Shown: positions 50,996-60,845, numbered from the stretch's first letter. The stretch is 61,071 bases of DNA from Neolewinella aurantiaca (GCF_008014675.1 NZ_VOXD01000036.1:1-61071); one strand, 5' to 3'. Numbers and translations: made by a program. Notes: generated by a model not told the origin, from the sequence alone.

Positions 50996-52325
50996 TGATG
51001 AGCGCCTCCGCTTTCCCGCGATACGGATGCCCGGGCGTATCCCGGATTTCCTCCAGTACGGTTTCGGCAGCAATGGAGTTTCCTTCCGCCAGGTAAGCAA
51101 GCACTTCGTACCATTCGGCGTACGGGCGGTAAAAGTCACCGCGTGGTATTTGTTCAAACCAGTCGAGAGCGCGGGTGGGTTGTTTGAGCGCCAGCGCGCA
51201 AACGCCCAGATAAAGCGGAGCTGCCGGGTAGGCCTGGGCGACTGGTAATAACTCGTCGTAAGCCGTGCGGTAGTCTTTGCGGTCGTAGTAGTATAAAATC
51301 CTTTCCAGGTCTTCTTCTGCGGCGTCGCGTGGCGTCATCCGGTCGAAGATGTTGGGCATCGGTTCGAAGTGGGCAACGGACTTTGCCTGCGGAGCCGCAG
51401 CTCCGAAGGTTGTCCACAGGACCCAGCCGAAAACCGCAAATAAACCGATGGCAAAAAGCGTCTGAAGGTCAGGAAGTTCCAGTTTTCCGAGTTGAATGCC
51501 GCCTTTTTTTCGGGGAGACAATTTCACTTTCGGCGCGCTCGCAGGTGCAAGGGGACGTTTACGGGCGTACTTCGCTTCTTCCCTGAGCAGTGTTTCCATC
51601 AGGTCTTGCCGACCTGCCACCGTAACGACTTCCGCCCAGTCTTCGCGCAGCTCCATCGCTCTGCGGAAGACCGAGTCTACCGGCCGGCGTGCTTCCACAT
51701 CCCACCGCTCGGCAACGCCGAGCTCTCCGGCGTAATACTGGTCAATAAGCTCTTCGTCTATCGGCGAGGGGATGTGTACAGGATCCGTGATGCCTCCGGC
51801 TTGCCATGCTTCACGAACCATCAGTAAGCATTTCTGTCGGCGATGCTCTGTTTCCTCAATCTGACCTTCCAGACCGATTATCTCAGCAATCCGCGCGTAG
51901 CTCAGGTGATGATAGTCAGACATGAGGAGAAGATCCTGACAGCTCTTACCCAGTTCTTTGAACTGAGCAAGCATAACCTGCTGGGTGGTGTTGAGCTGAA
52001 TGGGGCGGGGAAGGTGATTAAGCGGGTTTTGCTCCTGCTGCACGCCGAGCTCCGCAATCGGCATTCGCTCAGCGGCAATCACGGCTTCGTTGATTTTACC
52101 GGAGAAATAAACCTGTGCGACCCGCTGTACGTAGTTCTGAACTGGCCCGGTATATGGCTCTTCTGGGTCAATCCGGGCTTCGTACCAACCAATAAGTGCA
52201 CGCCGGTAATGCCCCAGGGTTACCTCGTCGGCCTGGCGGTAGTTGGCGGCCCATTTAAGAAATGGGCCACGAAGGGCATCGAAGTTGCGGGTCAGTGCCG
52301 CAAGGTGTTGACCTTGGTTAGACAT
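50985..52325 (-). CDS. Sigma-70-like N-domain fused to membrane helix and TPR-like C-domain
   Basis: This protein of about 446 residues starts at ATG 52325 (MSNQGQHLAALTRNFDALRG). Residues about 1-165 look like an ECF sigma factor with a region-4 helix-turn-helix (CQDLLLMSDYHHLSYARIAEIIGL, then RRQKCLLMVREAW). A Lys/Arg-rich linker, one membrane helix (LQTLFAIGLFAVFGWVLWTTF) and a periplasmic TPR-like segment (RILYYYDRKDYRTAYDELLPVAQ, PLYLGVCALALKQPTRALDWFEQI) follow. This suggests a membrane-tethered transcription regulator or a degenerate sigma scaffold. The linker holds APASAP, encoded by an antisense dispersed-repeat copy. Confidence 0.7.
   Translation of the reverse strand: MSNQGQHLAALTRNFDALRGPFLKWAANYRQADEVTLGHYRRALIGWYEARIDPEEPYTGPVQNYVQRVAQVYFSGKINEAVIAAERMPIAELGVQQEQNPLNHLPRPIQLNTTQQVMLAQFKELGKSCQDLLLMSDYHHLSYARIAEIIGLEGQIEETEHRRQKCLLMVREAWQAGGITDPVHIPSPIDEELIDQYYAGELGVAERWDVEARRPVDSVFRRAMELREDWAEVVTVAGRQDLMETLLREEAKYARKRPLAPASAPKVKLSPRKKGGIQLGKLELPDLQTLFAIGLFAVFGWVLWTTFGAAAPQAKSVAHFEPMPNIFDRMTPRDAAEEDLERILYYYDRKDYRTAYDELLPVAQAYPAAPLYLGVCALALKQPTRALDWFEQIPRGDFYRPYAEWYEVLAYLAEGNSIAAETVLEEIRDTPGHPYRGKAEALINDM
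51532..51549 (+). repeat. Dispersed repeat copy, antisense in the sigma-like gene
   Basis: GGCGCGCTCGCAGGTGCA has a complete head and a decayed tail. It is read on the minus strand as APASAP within the linker before the membrane helix. Confidence 0.65.
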
Positions 52326-52400
52326 ATCGCGAAGGTAAGGGGCCGGTGCCAATTATGCTGCAACGGTTCCCCGGTAGCTGTACTATTCTGGTGGCGTGGG

Positions 52401-55055
52401 TTATCGCATCAGAATTACGGTTCCGGCTTCCCGTTGTAAAACCCCGGTAGTAAGCCGGACTTCTGCAATCCAGACGTAGGTGGAAACGCCCGCCACCTTA
52501 CCGTTCAGCATTCCGTCCCAACCCCGACGACCATCGTTAGGAGCAAAATCATAGTCTTCCCACAGGAGCTCTCCCCAACGGGAGCGCACCTGAAAAGACA
52601 TAACCCGCTCTACCTGATCGGTATTGGCGTAAATGGCTACGTAGTCGTTGGTACCGTCTCCGTTCGGCGTGAAAATATTGGGGACGTAAACAGGAATCCT
52701 TCCGTCTACCGCCACAAAGGTGACCAGGCTGTCGGTGCAACCGTATATGTTGTCAATCGCAAGACTGATCGGCTGACTGGAGGGAGCGCTTACCGTTGGG
52801 TTGGGACAGGTCGGGCAATCAAAGAGCTCGGCCGGGTGCCAGCGGTAGGCCGCTATTTGGTCCAGTGGTACAAAGTATTCTGCTTCAACTACCGAGCTGC
52901 CCGCTACTTCCTGAGGCACGAAATTGGGCAGCCGTGCAGGACGTCGCGTTGCCGTTGGGTAGAAAAAATTGGGCTGTTCCGTCTCGCATCCCACTGCATC
53001 CCGGATACGAAGGGTGTAGTATTCTCCTTCGTTGAGACGCCCGAATCCGTCGCGGTCGAAATAATTGACACCGTCAATGCTGTAGGTGTACGGCGGCACG
53101 CCCCCCGCCGCAGAAAGAACCAATGGTGGCCGGCGAACGGTGGTACAACTAATGTCGATGGGGCTCAAAGGCGCAGGGTCGCGCAGGGTAAGGTTTCGTT
53201 CGCTGGTGCAGCCCAGCCCGTCGGTTACGGTCAGGGCGTACTCGCCGGCGGGCAATCCGGTTGCCGTTAGTCCGTCTGGGGTCACACCCTCCCAGTCATA
53301 AGTGTATGGTTCTACTGTTGGTAGGTGCGTTACAGAAATCGAGCCATCGGCAAGGCCCCCGCAGCTTGGGTTTTGAAGCCGGGGATTTATCGCAGGGTCA
53401 AAGAAGTCGGCCCGTATCGTAGTGTCCGTAGCAATGCGGCAGGCGCGGTCTTCAACGGCGATGATCCGGTAATTGCCGCCCCGGGTAATGGGTTGGCTTT
53501 GCCGACCATCAGCATCGAAGGTCCATTCTTCCAGTGGCCCTCCGTTGAGCTGGTACGTCACCGTAATGGGCGTCGCCCCGGTGAGGTCGAAAACGATCGA
53601 TTGCTGCTCGTCGCGGCAGGCACGTAAATCCTGAGGAGGCAAACGAACCGAGGGAGGGGCACTGCTGAACGTAGAAATGGATTTGTTAACGACCTGGCCG
53701 CAATCGTCGGTGACAACAAGGTTGATGGATGTAGGCAGTGGTGGCGTCAGGACAGGGGTGGAATCTGTACTACCAAAACTCCACTGGTACCGGAAAGGAG
53801 GCACTCCTCCACTCACCTCGGGGAAGAGGGTGGCTGTTTCGCCGGGGCAGTAAAAGGCCTCCTCAAGCCCTACCATCAAAGGTGAAGGCTCATCAATAAT
53901 AAGCTCGATGGAGTCGGTGTAACAGGCACAAGGGATATCGAGGTAAAGCCATACGTTTTCGGGGCCTTCAACCGTAGCGTCAGGAAAGGCAATAATTGGA
54001 ATTTCTGCGAACATCTCTCCGGCAAGGATCGTCACTTCCCCCGGTCCGGCGGTGAAATCGAGGCCTTCGGTGGCCGCTGAGTTCGCGCCGATGCGGTAGG
54101 CAATGGTCTGGTCTCTGTCGGGGTTACTTTCGGGGCCGCGTTGAACGCGAAAATTGGTCACTTCGCACCCTTCGTAGATGGTCGTTGTCGTCGAGTCTCC
54201 TCCTTCTCCGGTAAGACTTACGCTGCCACCCAGATCGAAACTTCCTGCTTCCAGAAATACAGCCGAGTCGAGGTCGCCGTCTGCTACGTCACCTACGAGC
54301 AGACGAATATGGTAGGTCTGGCAGGTTTGCAACTCTACGGTTGCGGTGAGGACTACAGTCTGCCCGTCGTATTCGATGAGGTCGAACCGGGGGCCAGTAC
54401 TGTTGTTGCCGCCGCAGTTGGCGATGGATCTAACGCTGGGGAATTCGTTATCGAGATAAAACGACGGGTTGGTGGCAAAATTTACGTTGTTGATGCTCAC
54501 CGGTTGGTTGGTGCCTGGAATGCGGGCGAGATTGATAGCTCCGTTACTGAACGGCCCGCTCAGGCCCGGTCCGCTAATGAAGAAACCGAAAATATCGTTG
54601 AAGGCGGCGCCTACAAATTCACAATACTCTTCGGATGCAAAAACGTAGCGGAAGGTTACGGTTGGTTGCAGTGGGATGAAGTCGAACTCCAGCCCCGAAC
54701 GATCAAAGATGTTTCCGGTGCTGGCAAGACTGAGGTCCGGGTCGTTGGTCTGGCCTTCCAGCTCGGTACCAACACCGGTATCGGAATTCGGGCCTGCAGC
54801 ATCGGCAACGCTACCGGTGGAGAGGATGATTCCACGGTCGAAACCAACGACGTTGTCGGTGCCGGAGAAATAACCAATGCCGTCGGGATTGTTGCCGATC
54901 TGGCGGATGTTGAAGATGGTTTCGCACTCTCCGGAGGCGAAAACTTCCCGTACGAGGCGCTCAGCATCGTAGTCGGGGTCCACCGTCAGGTCCTGACCAA
55001 AAAGACAGGCCGGAATTAACAGCGGTAGGAAGAGAAGGTGGCGTGAAGTAAACAA
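52401..55055 (-). CDS. Choice-of-anchor L surface protein with T9SS type B (CHU_C) sorting domain
   Basis: This 884-residue protein has a signal peptide MFTSRHLLFLPLLIPACLFG and a choice-of-anchor L domain (residues about 30-260) with GIILSTGSVADAAGPN, FDFIPLQPTVTFRYVFASEEY and NDIFGFFISGPG. Several beta-sandwich/SprB-like repeat modules follow (NPSCGGLADGSISVTHLPTV-EPYTYDWEG). The C-terminal gliding-motility-associated domain carries VPNIFTPNGDGTNDYV and the RWGELLW block. It is a probable secreted, surface-bound adhesin. Single gene. Confidence 0.88.
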   Translation of the reverse strand: MFTSRHLLFLPLLIPACLFGQDLTVDPDYDAERLVREVFASGECETIFNIRQIGNNPDGIGYFSGTDNVVGFDRGIILSTGSVADAAGPNSDTGVGTELEGQTNDPDLSLASTGNIFDRSGLEFDFIPLQPTVTFRYVFASEEYCEFVGAAFNDIFGFFISGPGLSGPFSNGAINLARIPGTNQPVSINNVNFATNPSFYLDNEFPSVRSIANCGGNNSTGPRFDLIEYDGQTVVLTATVELQTCQTYHIRLLVGDVADGDLDSAVFLEAGSFDLGGSVSLTGEGGDSTTTTIYEGCEVTNFRVQRGPESNPDRDQTIAYRIGANSAATEGLDFTAGPGEVTILAGEMFAEIPIIAFPDATVEGPENVWLYLDIPCACYTDSIELIIDEPSPLMVGLEEAFYCPGETATLFPEVSGGVPPFRYQWSFGSTDSTPVLTPPLPTSINLVVTDDCGQVVNKSISTFSSAPPSVRLPPQDLRACRDEQQSIVFDLTGATPITVTYQLNGGPLEEWTFDADGRQSQPITRGGNYRIIAVEDRACRIATDTTIRADFFDPAINPRLQNPSCGGLADGSISVTHLPTVEPYTYDWEGVTPDGLTATGLPAGEYALTVTDGLGCTSERNLTLRDPAPLSPIDISCTTVRRPPLVLSAAGGVPPYTYSIDGVNYFDRDGFGRLNEGEYYTLRIRDAVGCETEQPNFFYPTATRRPARLPNFVPQEVAGSSVVEAEYFVPLDQIAAYRWHPAELFDCPTCPNPTVSAPSSQPISLAIDNIYGCTDSLVTFVAVDGRIPVYVPNIFTPNGDGTNDYVAIYANTDQVERVMSFQVRSRWGELLWEDYDFAPNDGRRGWDGMLNGKVAGVSTYVWIAEVRLTTGVLQREAGTVILMR

Positions 55056-55208
55056 GAATTCTGTTTTTGGGAGAAATCAGATAATGGGTGGCCCGGTCGC
55101 AGAGTCACAGAATTACTGCCACAAATCTTATTTGTGATGGTAATTCAGCAACTCGTCAATTGGGCGGCGGCTTGAAGCGTAAGTGTAGTTAAATCGGTTG
55201 GTTTGTTC

Positions 55209-55227
55209 GGGCGCGTTCGCAGGTGCA
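55209..55227 (+). repeat. Dispersed repeat, left member of an inverted pair
   Basis: The head is GGGCGCGTTCGCAGGTGCA and the tail AAATGGCGTTGTGAAGCAAAG. It faces the copy at 55317 across about 90 bases. Confidence 0.8.
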
Positions 55228-55316
55228 AAATGGCGTTGTGAAGCAAAGACCGGACAGACTTGCGGCTTGGCTTATTGCCTTCACGCAGCGTTCTTTGCTC
55301 CTTTAACGATTGGCCG

Positions 55317-55335
55317 GCACCTGCGGCCTCGCCCT
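55317..55335 (-). repeat. Dispersed repeat, right member of an inverted pair
   Basis: The reverse complement AGGGCGAGGCCGCAGGTGC continues into a tail with CGTTAAAGGAGCAAAGAA, the same block as the tail of the 1557 copy (CTTAAAGGAGCAAGA). Confidence 0.75.
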
Positions 55336-55403
55336 AACATCAGTAAAAGCGTTAAAATTGTCCACAAAGTAATGGTATCTGAATGGATCACATATAAAAT
55401 TTA

Positions 55404-55432
55404 TTGTGATCGGAGGCAATTCACTAAATTTA
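55404..55432 (+). promoter_or_regulatory. Candidate promoter of the 1693-residue protein gene
   Basis: TTG (55404-55406), an 18-base spacer and TAAATTTA (55425-55432) form a Bacteroidota-type promoter with one mismatch in the -7 box. The transcript would carry a leader of about 230 bases. Confidence 0.4.
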
Positions 55433-55667
55433 CACGATAATCTCACATAGGACTTGCTAAGGGTTCTGGTTCTCGGCCAAGAATGCACGTGATCGAGTAT
55501 TGAAAGCGGCCACACAAGTCGGCTCATGCACCACGTAACCAACGCGCGGTGGTTGTTTTCGATGCGAAATACACGTGTCCTCTTGCGGAGGAAACCAGTG
55601 CTTCGAAATAAGTTCTTTATGAGGAGATGTTGTCTACTGCCTGCTCATCGTCCTCAAAAACATTGTT

Positions 55668-58600
55668 ATGACAAAGAATCTTTACACCGTCTCTTTACTA
55701 AGTTTTTTCTGTGCTTTTCTGTCGACCAGTTTATTTGCTCAAAACCCTAACGGGGACAATCGACCATGCCAGGAAGACGCCATCATCTCTCTCGCTTTTT
55801 CCGGTGCCACGGAAATTGGAACCTGTACCGACGATGACGTCACCGACCGTATCCGGTTTCAGGTCGTACCCTTCAATCAGGCTTATGCCTACGTTGTTGT
55901 GGATGCCACTGATGTAATTCGCTACATCGGCTTCAGTAACCGAATCAATTTTGACCTCCTGCCCGGCGGCGCCCTGCGCGTTTACGCCTTTTCCAACTAC
56001 GGAAACATCACCGCAAGCGTAGGTGATACCTTCACCGGTGCGACGCTCTCTACGCCCTGTTTCGGCATGACGGCGAACTTCGTCTCGGTCAATAACGGAT
56101 CTTCAGGAGACATCCTGATCGCATCCGATCAGGACAGCTACGATGTCTGCCCCGGAGACGGAGAAGCAGACATCATCACCGTCAGCTCCGAAGCCAGCAG
56201 CGTTACTTACCTCATCACTACCCCCGACGGTGAGCTGCTTAACAGCAACACTACCGGGTCGATCGACTTCGACGGAGCACCCTTCGGAACCTGCTACATC
56301 TACGCTTTTGCAAACCCCGGGCCGCTGCCCATCAGCCCCGGAGACAACATCAGCGATCTTGCAGCCTTTCAGGGCTGCGGAACGGGCCTCTCCGATAACT
56401 TCATTACCGTAAACCGCGTCAATGTCGACGGCGGAACGATCACAACTATGGATCAGGAAACAACCGTCCGCATCTGCCCGAGCGATGGAAACCCTGACGA
56501 AATAGTCTTCAGCAATGCCTCCACCAGCAGCGGTGAGCTGAGACTGGTAATCACTGACGACGAAGGCATGATCATCGGCCTTCCGGAGGTGTTTACCGTC
56601 GACTTCGACGTAGCCGGCCCGGGCATCTGCCGGGCGTACAACGTCACTTATACGGGCAACTTCACGGCTCAGATCGGCGATCAGATCACCGACGCTGTAT
56701 TCTCCGACGGTTGCTACGATGTCTCCGATATGTTCGTTGAAGTTATCCGCGAAATACCCGCCGGCGGAACCGTTCTTACCGTAGACGGTGAGAGCGAAGT
56801 AGAAACCTGCCCGGGAGACGGAAACGCCGACGTAGTAGCCGTGGTCAACACCGGAGCATCCGGAGGAGACCTCGTTTACCTCATTACCGACGATAACAAC
56901 GCACTGCTGAACTTCAGCTTCAGTCCCAGCTTCGACCTGGAAGGTGCCGGCAACGGAACCTGCCGCATCTGGTCGCTTACCTACCAGGGAGAATTGTCTC
57001 TGGCGGTAGGTGCGGACGTTACCTCCGCAGAACTTGCCGACGGATGTTTTGAACTCAGCTCAGACTTCGTAACCGCAATTCGTACTACTCCCAATGGTGG
57101 GACGGTAGCTACCGAAGACGGCGAAACCGAAATCACCGTATGCCCGGGTGATGGCCTTGCCGACCTGTACACCTTTGTCTCCACCGGAGCCGACGGCGCT
57201 AACTTCGCCTTCATCGTTACCGACGAAGACAACAACATCATCGGTGTTCCGGAAAGCAATATGGTTGACTTCGACGGTGCCGGTACCGGCATCTGCCGCG
57301 TCTGGGGCCTGAGTTACGCCGGAGACCTGACCGCCGCTACCGGCGACAACCTCTCCGAATCCCTGGCTACCGAGTGTTCCAGCCTCAGCGATAACTTCGT
57401 TACGGTAATCCGTACCATGCCCACCGGAGGTACCGTCCGCCTGGAAAGCGGAGGCACTTCTGCCACCGTCTGCCCCGCTGATGGTGTAGCCGACGTGCTT
57501 ACCTTCGTAAGCGAGGGAGGTGTTGGCGAAGAAGGTGCCTGGATCTTTACCGATGAAAACGGAATGATCATTGGCTTCCCGGCCAGCAGCACAGTCGATT
57601 TCGAAACCTTCCCCACCGGCGTATGCCACGTCTACAGCATCGTTTACTCAGGTGAACTGACTGCGATGATGGGAGACGACATCACTACTACCGCGCTTGC
57701 TACCGGTTGCTTCGCACTGTCCGATAACTTCATCACCGTTACCCGCCTCGATGCTTCTACCGGAACCATCAGCACCGAAGACGGCGAAAGCGAAATTTTC
57801 GCCTGCCCGGGAGACGCGTTCCCCGACCCGTTCCGCTTCGACTCTACGGGAACCACTCTCGATAACTTCAACTACGTTGTTACCGATACCAACAATGTGG
57901 TATTCTTTGTGGCTTTCACCGATCAGATCGACTTTGAGCAATTGCCTGTAGGTACCTGCCGGGTTTACGGCCTGGGCTACAACGGCATCATCATCGCTAC
58001 CCCCGGCGATGTAGCAGGGGTGGATCAACTGGCCAGTCAGTGTAACGCGCTCTCTCCTAACTTCGTATCGGTAATCAAAGAACTTCCCGTTGGCGGAACC
58101 GTCGCAACTGCAGACGGAGAGACCGAAGTTTCGGTCTGTTCGCAGGACGGTATTGCTGACATCGTAACGGCCGTCAGCACCGGCGCTGAAGGTGAAAACT
58201 TCGTGTTCATCATCACCGATGCCGACAATACCATTCTTGAAATTCTGGATGGTGACTCTTTCGACTTTGACGCAGCTCCGTACGGCGTATGCCGCATATG
58301 GGGCCTTTCTTACCAGGGCGACCTGCTTGCGGAAGCAGGCGCAGACGCAGGTGCAGGCAGCCTTGCGAGTGCTTGCTCTGACCTCTCTGAGAATTTCATC
58401 ACCGTTACCCGTGAAGACATAATGGGCGGAAGCATCAGCCTCAACGGCGGTAGCGACGCAATCACTACCTGCCCGGACGACGGAATCGCGGATGTACTTA
58501 ACTTCAACAGCATTGGCGCTACGGGTAGCAACTTCCAGTACGTAGTTACAGACCTTGACAATGTTGTACTCGAACTGGTAACCGGCAACTCATTCGACTT

Positions 58601-60749
58601 CGAGCCCGCAGGGCCCGGTGTTTGCCGGGTGTGGGGATTTGCCTATGCTGGCGCCGTCAGCCTGATGGTGGGCGACACCGTCACCAGCGCCACCCTCGCA
58701 GAAGGATGTGCCGAACTGGCCGACAACTTTATCACGGTGACCCGTGAGGTGCCCGTTTCCGGCGCCGTTAGCCTGGTCGATGGCAGTACGTCTGCCAGTG
58801 TTTGTTCCGGTGACCCCACCGAACCGGCACTGGAGTTCGTTGCCGGACCATCTACGGGAGATTATGTCTTCCTGATCGTTCAGGCCGATAGCTTCGCCCT
58901 CCTCGGTATTATGGACACCTTCAACTTCAACATGGCTCAGGCAGGAGACTACCACGTTTACGGACTGGCTTACGCCGGTAACCTCGATGTCTTCCCCGGG
59001 CAGAACATCTTCACTACCGACCTGGCTACAAGTTGTTTCGACCTCAGCGATAACTTCGTTACCGTAAGTGTAGACCGTGTTCACGGCGGAAACATCCTCG
59101 GCAACGGAGCCGAAGAACTTTATTTCTGTCCCGATAACCTGGACGACGGAATGGTGAACTTCACCACTACCAGCGGAGAAGCAGACTCGCTTTATCGCTA
59201 CGTAATTGCCACCACGACCAATGTAATCATCGCTGTAGTTCCTGCTGGCCAGGACTCGTTCGACTTCGGCACGCTTCCTCTCGAAGAACTCAAAGTATGG
59301 GCCATCAGCTACGAAGGTGACTTCCTCGCAGGGCCTGGTTCCAGCCTCGAATTCAGCCCTCTTGCAACGGGCTGTGTTGTCTTGTCTGAAAACTGCATCC
59401 GTATCCTCAACGAAACTCCCGAAGCGGGAGAAATCAGCTTTGATGATGTCCCGGCCACAGGCATCGCCTGTACGGTAGACGGAGACGGAGTCATCAGTGT
59501 CTCTACCACCAGTACAAGCCTGACTGGCTACGCCGTCCTCGTTACTGACACCATGGACATCGTTCAGTTGGTTTCCCTCGATCCCCAAAACGTCGACCTG
59601 GGCTCACTGCCTGAAGGCCCGTACCGTGTCTACGGTTTGGCCTACACCGGCAACGTAACGGTAACACCCGGTGATGATCTTGACCTTGTTGCTCTTGCTG
59701 ACAACTGTTACGAGCTCACTACTGAATTCCTCGATGTACTGCAGGGCGGAGAGATCAATGCCGGCTTCCTCACCAACATCACCACCGAAGGAACCGGAGA
59801 TACCATTAACTTCTGTATCGCAGACGGCGACAACCCGATTGCGGTGATCGAGGCCAGCGTAAGCGGCCCCAACTACCGTTACGTCGTTACCGACGAGGAT
59901 GGACGTGTTCGTGCCACCAACTTGCCGAGCAACATCATTCCTTTCCAGCCCTTCGGCCCTGGCGTTTACCGCATCTACGGATTCAACTACACAGGAATGA
60001 GCCTGGTGGGAATCAACCAGAACATCAACACGACCGTGCTGGCAACTGGCTGTGGAGCGCTTACCAGCAACTTCATTACCGTCATCTACGAAGACCCTGA
60101 CGGAGGCATGGTGACTACCGATGCCGGTGAAACTGAGGTGGAAATCGAAATCGCAGGCAGTGGCGCAGACGCTACCGCAATTGTAGCCTTTGAAACGACA
60201 GGCGCACAGGGTGAAAACTTCATGTACCTGATCACCGACGAAAACAACGAACTGCTCGCTACCAGCTCAGGACCAAACATCGACTTCGGCCCGGCGGGCG
60301 TCGGTACCTGCCGCGTGTGGGGACTTTCTTACTCCGGAGATATCATTGCCGGTATGGGAGACGACCTCACTATGGTTGACCTCACCGACGGTTGTTTTGA
60401 CCTGAGTGATAACTTCGTTACTGTAGTACGCGTTGATGAAATGGGCTTCACCGGAGGCGAAGTATCTAACCAGGGCGCTGGCCCCATTGGCGAGTTGATG
60501 ATGACCGCCCGCCCGAACCCGGCTAGCGGAAGTGTCCTCTACCTTGACCTCGAGAGTTTTGATGCCATCCCTGGCGGACAAATCTTTGTTCGGGATATGA
60601 ACGGTGCGTCTTACAGCGTACAGACGCTTGTGGGCGGAGAGCATACCACTACCGTTCAGATCGATATCAGTCAGTTGCCTTCCGGCATGTACTTCGTGCA
60701 GTTGGCTTCGCAGCAGGGTATGCAGTCTGTTCGCTTCATGAAAGACTAA
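55668..60749 (+). CDS. Giant repeat surface protein with T9SS type A sorting domain
   Basis: This 1693-residue protein has a signal peptide MTKNLYTVSLLSFFCAFLST (cleavage near LFAQ) and then about 14 tandem repeats of 105-115 residues. The typical unit runs GGTVxTxDGETEVxVCPGDG, DxxxFxSTGA, NFxYxITDxxN, DFxxAGxGxCRVWGLSYxG, GDxxT, LAxGCxxLSDNFVTVxR. Three or four Cys per unit could form disulfides. Repeats 4-9 are most alike and 10-14 more diverged. The last 95 residues (MTARPNPASGSVLYLDLES, ending SGMYFVQLASQQ) are the sorting domain. A stalk-like surface adhesin is likely. A dispersed-repeat copy encodes GADAGAG near residue 890. Confidence 0.88.
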   Translation: MTKNLYTVSLLSFFCAFLSTSLFAQNPNGDNRPCQEDAIISLAFSGATEIGTCTDDDVTDRIRFQVVPFNQAYAYVVVDATDVIRYIGFSNRINFDLLPGGALRVYAFSNYGNITASVGDTFTGATLSTPCFGMTANFVSVNNGSSGDILIASDQDSYDVCPGDGEADIITVSSEASSVTYLITTPDGELLNSNTTGSIDFDGAPFGTCYIYAFANPGPLPISPGDNISDLAAFQGCGTGLSDNFITVNRVNVDGGTITTMDQETTVRICPSDGNPDEIVFSNASTSSGELRLVITDDEGMIIGLPEVFTVDFDVAGPGICRAYNVTYTGNFTAQIGDQITDAVFSDGCYDVSDMFVEVIREIPAGGTVLTVDGESEVETCPGDGNADVVAVVNTGASGGDLVYLITDDNNALLNFSFSPSFDLEGAGNGTCRIWSLTYQGELSLAVGADVTSAELADGCFELSSDFVTAIRTTPNGGTVATEDGETEITVCPGDGLADLYTFVSTGADGANFAFIVTDEDNNIIGVPESNMVDFDGAGTGICRVWGLSYAGDLTAATGDNLSESLATECSSLSDNFVTVIRTMPTGGTVRLESGGTSATVCPADGVADVLTFVSEGGVGEEGAWIFTDENGMIIGFPASSTVDFETFPTGVCHVYSIVYSGELTAMMGDDITTTALATGCFALSDNFITVTRLDASTGTISTEDGESEIFACPGDAFPDPFRFDSTGTTLDNFNYVVTDTNNVVFFVAFTDQIDFEQLPVGTCRVYGLGYNGIIIATPGDVAGVDQLASQCNALSPNFVSVIKELPVGGTVATADGETEVSVCSQDGIADIVTAVSTGAEGENFVFIITDADNTILEILDGDSFDFDAAPYGVCRIWGLSYQGDLLAEAGADAGAGSLASACSDLSENFITVTREDIMGGSISLNGGSDAITTCPDDGIADVLNFNSIGATGSNFQYVVTDLDNVVLELVTGNSFDFEPAGPGVCRVWGFAYAGAVSLMVGDTVTSATLAEGCAELADNFITVTREVPVSGAVSLVDGSTSASVCSGDPTEPALEFVAGPSTGDYVFLIVQADSFALLGIMDTFNFNMAQAGDYHVYGLAYAGNLDVFPGQNIFTTDLATSCFDLSDNFVTVSVDRVHGGNILGNGAEELYFCPDNLDDGMVNFTTTSGEADSLYRYVIATTTNVIIAVVPAGQDSFDFGTLPLEELKVWAISYEGDFLAGPGSSLEFSPLATGCVVLSENCIRILNETPEAGEISFDDVPATGIACTVDGDGVISVSTTSTSLTGYAVLVTDTMDIVQLVSLDPQNVDLGSLPEGPYRVYGLAYTGNVTVTPGDDLDLVALADNCYELTTEFLDVLQGGEINAGFLTNITTEGTGDTINFCIADGDNPIAVIEASVSGPNYRYVVTDEDGRVRATNLPSNIIPFQPFGPGVYRIYGFNYTGMSLVGINQNINTTVLATGCGALTSNFITVIYEDPDGGMVTTDAGETEVEIEIAGSGADATAIVAFETTGAQGENFMYLITDENNELLATSSGPNIDFGPAGVGTCRVWGLSYSGDIIAGMGDDLTMVDLTDGCFDLSDNFVTVVRVDEMGFTGGEVSNQGAGPIGELMMTARPNPASGSVLYLDLESFDAIPGGQIFVRDMNGASYSVQTLVGGEHTTTVQIDISQLPSGMYFVQLASQQGMQSVRFMKD
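58338..58355 (+). repeat. Dispersed repeat-like copy inside the giant repeat protein
   Basis: GGCGCAGACGCAGGTGCA is read GADAGA. The other protein repeats have a different sequence at this place, but the tail is absent, so chance Ala/Gly codons are possible. Confidence 0.5.
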
Positions 60750-60777
60750 CGGCCGCTCAACATCTGTCTTACACTCT

Positions 60778-60808
60778 ACACCCCCGGTACTACCTGTGCC
60801 GGGGGTGT
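60778..60808 (+). terminator. Terminator of the giant repeat protein gene
   Basis: ACACCCCCGG pairs perfectly with CCGGGGGTGT around an 11-base loop. AGTGTTT follows. Confidence 0.7.
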
Positions 60809-60845
60809 AGTGTTTACAGCGGAGGGTTATTCATGCCGAGGCGTG

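Larger units (their letters stand above)
55056..55667. other. Divergent region with repeat pair and long leader
   Basis: About 610 bases separate the two large surface-protein genes. It holds an inverted pair of dispersed repeats (55209 and 55335 ends), a good promoter (55404-55432) and then about 230 bases of untranslated leader to the ATG at 55668. No gene was accepted here. Confidence 0.6.
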
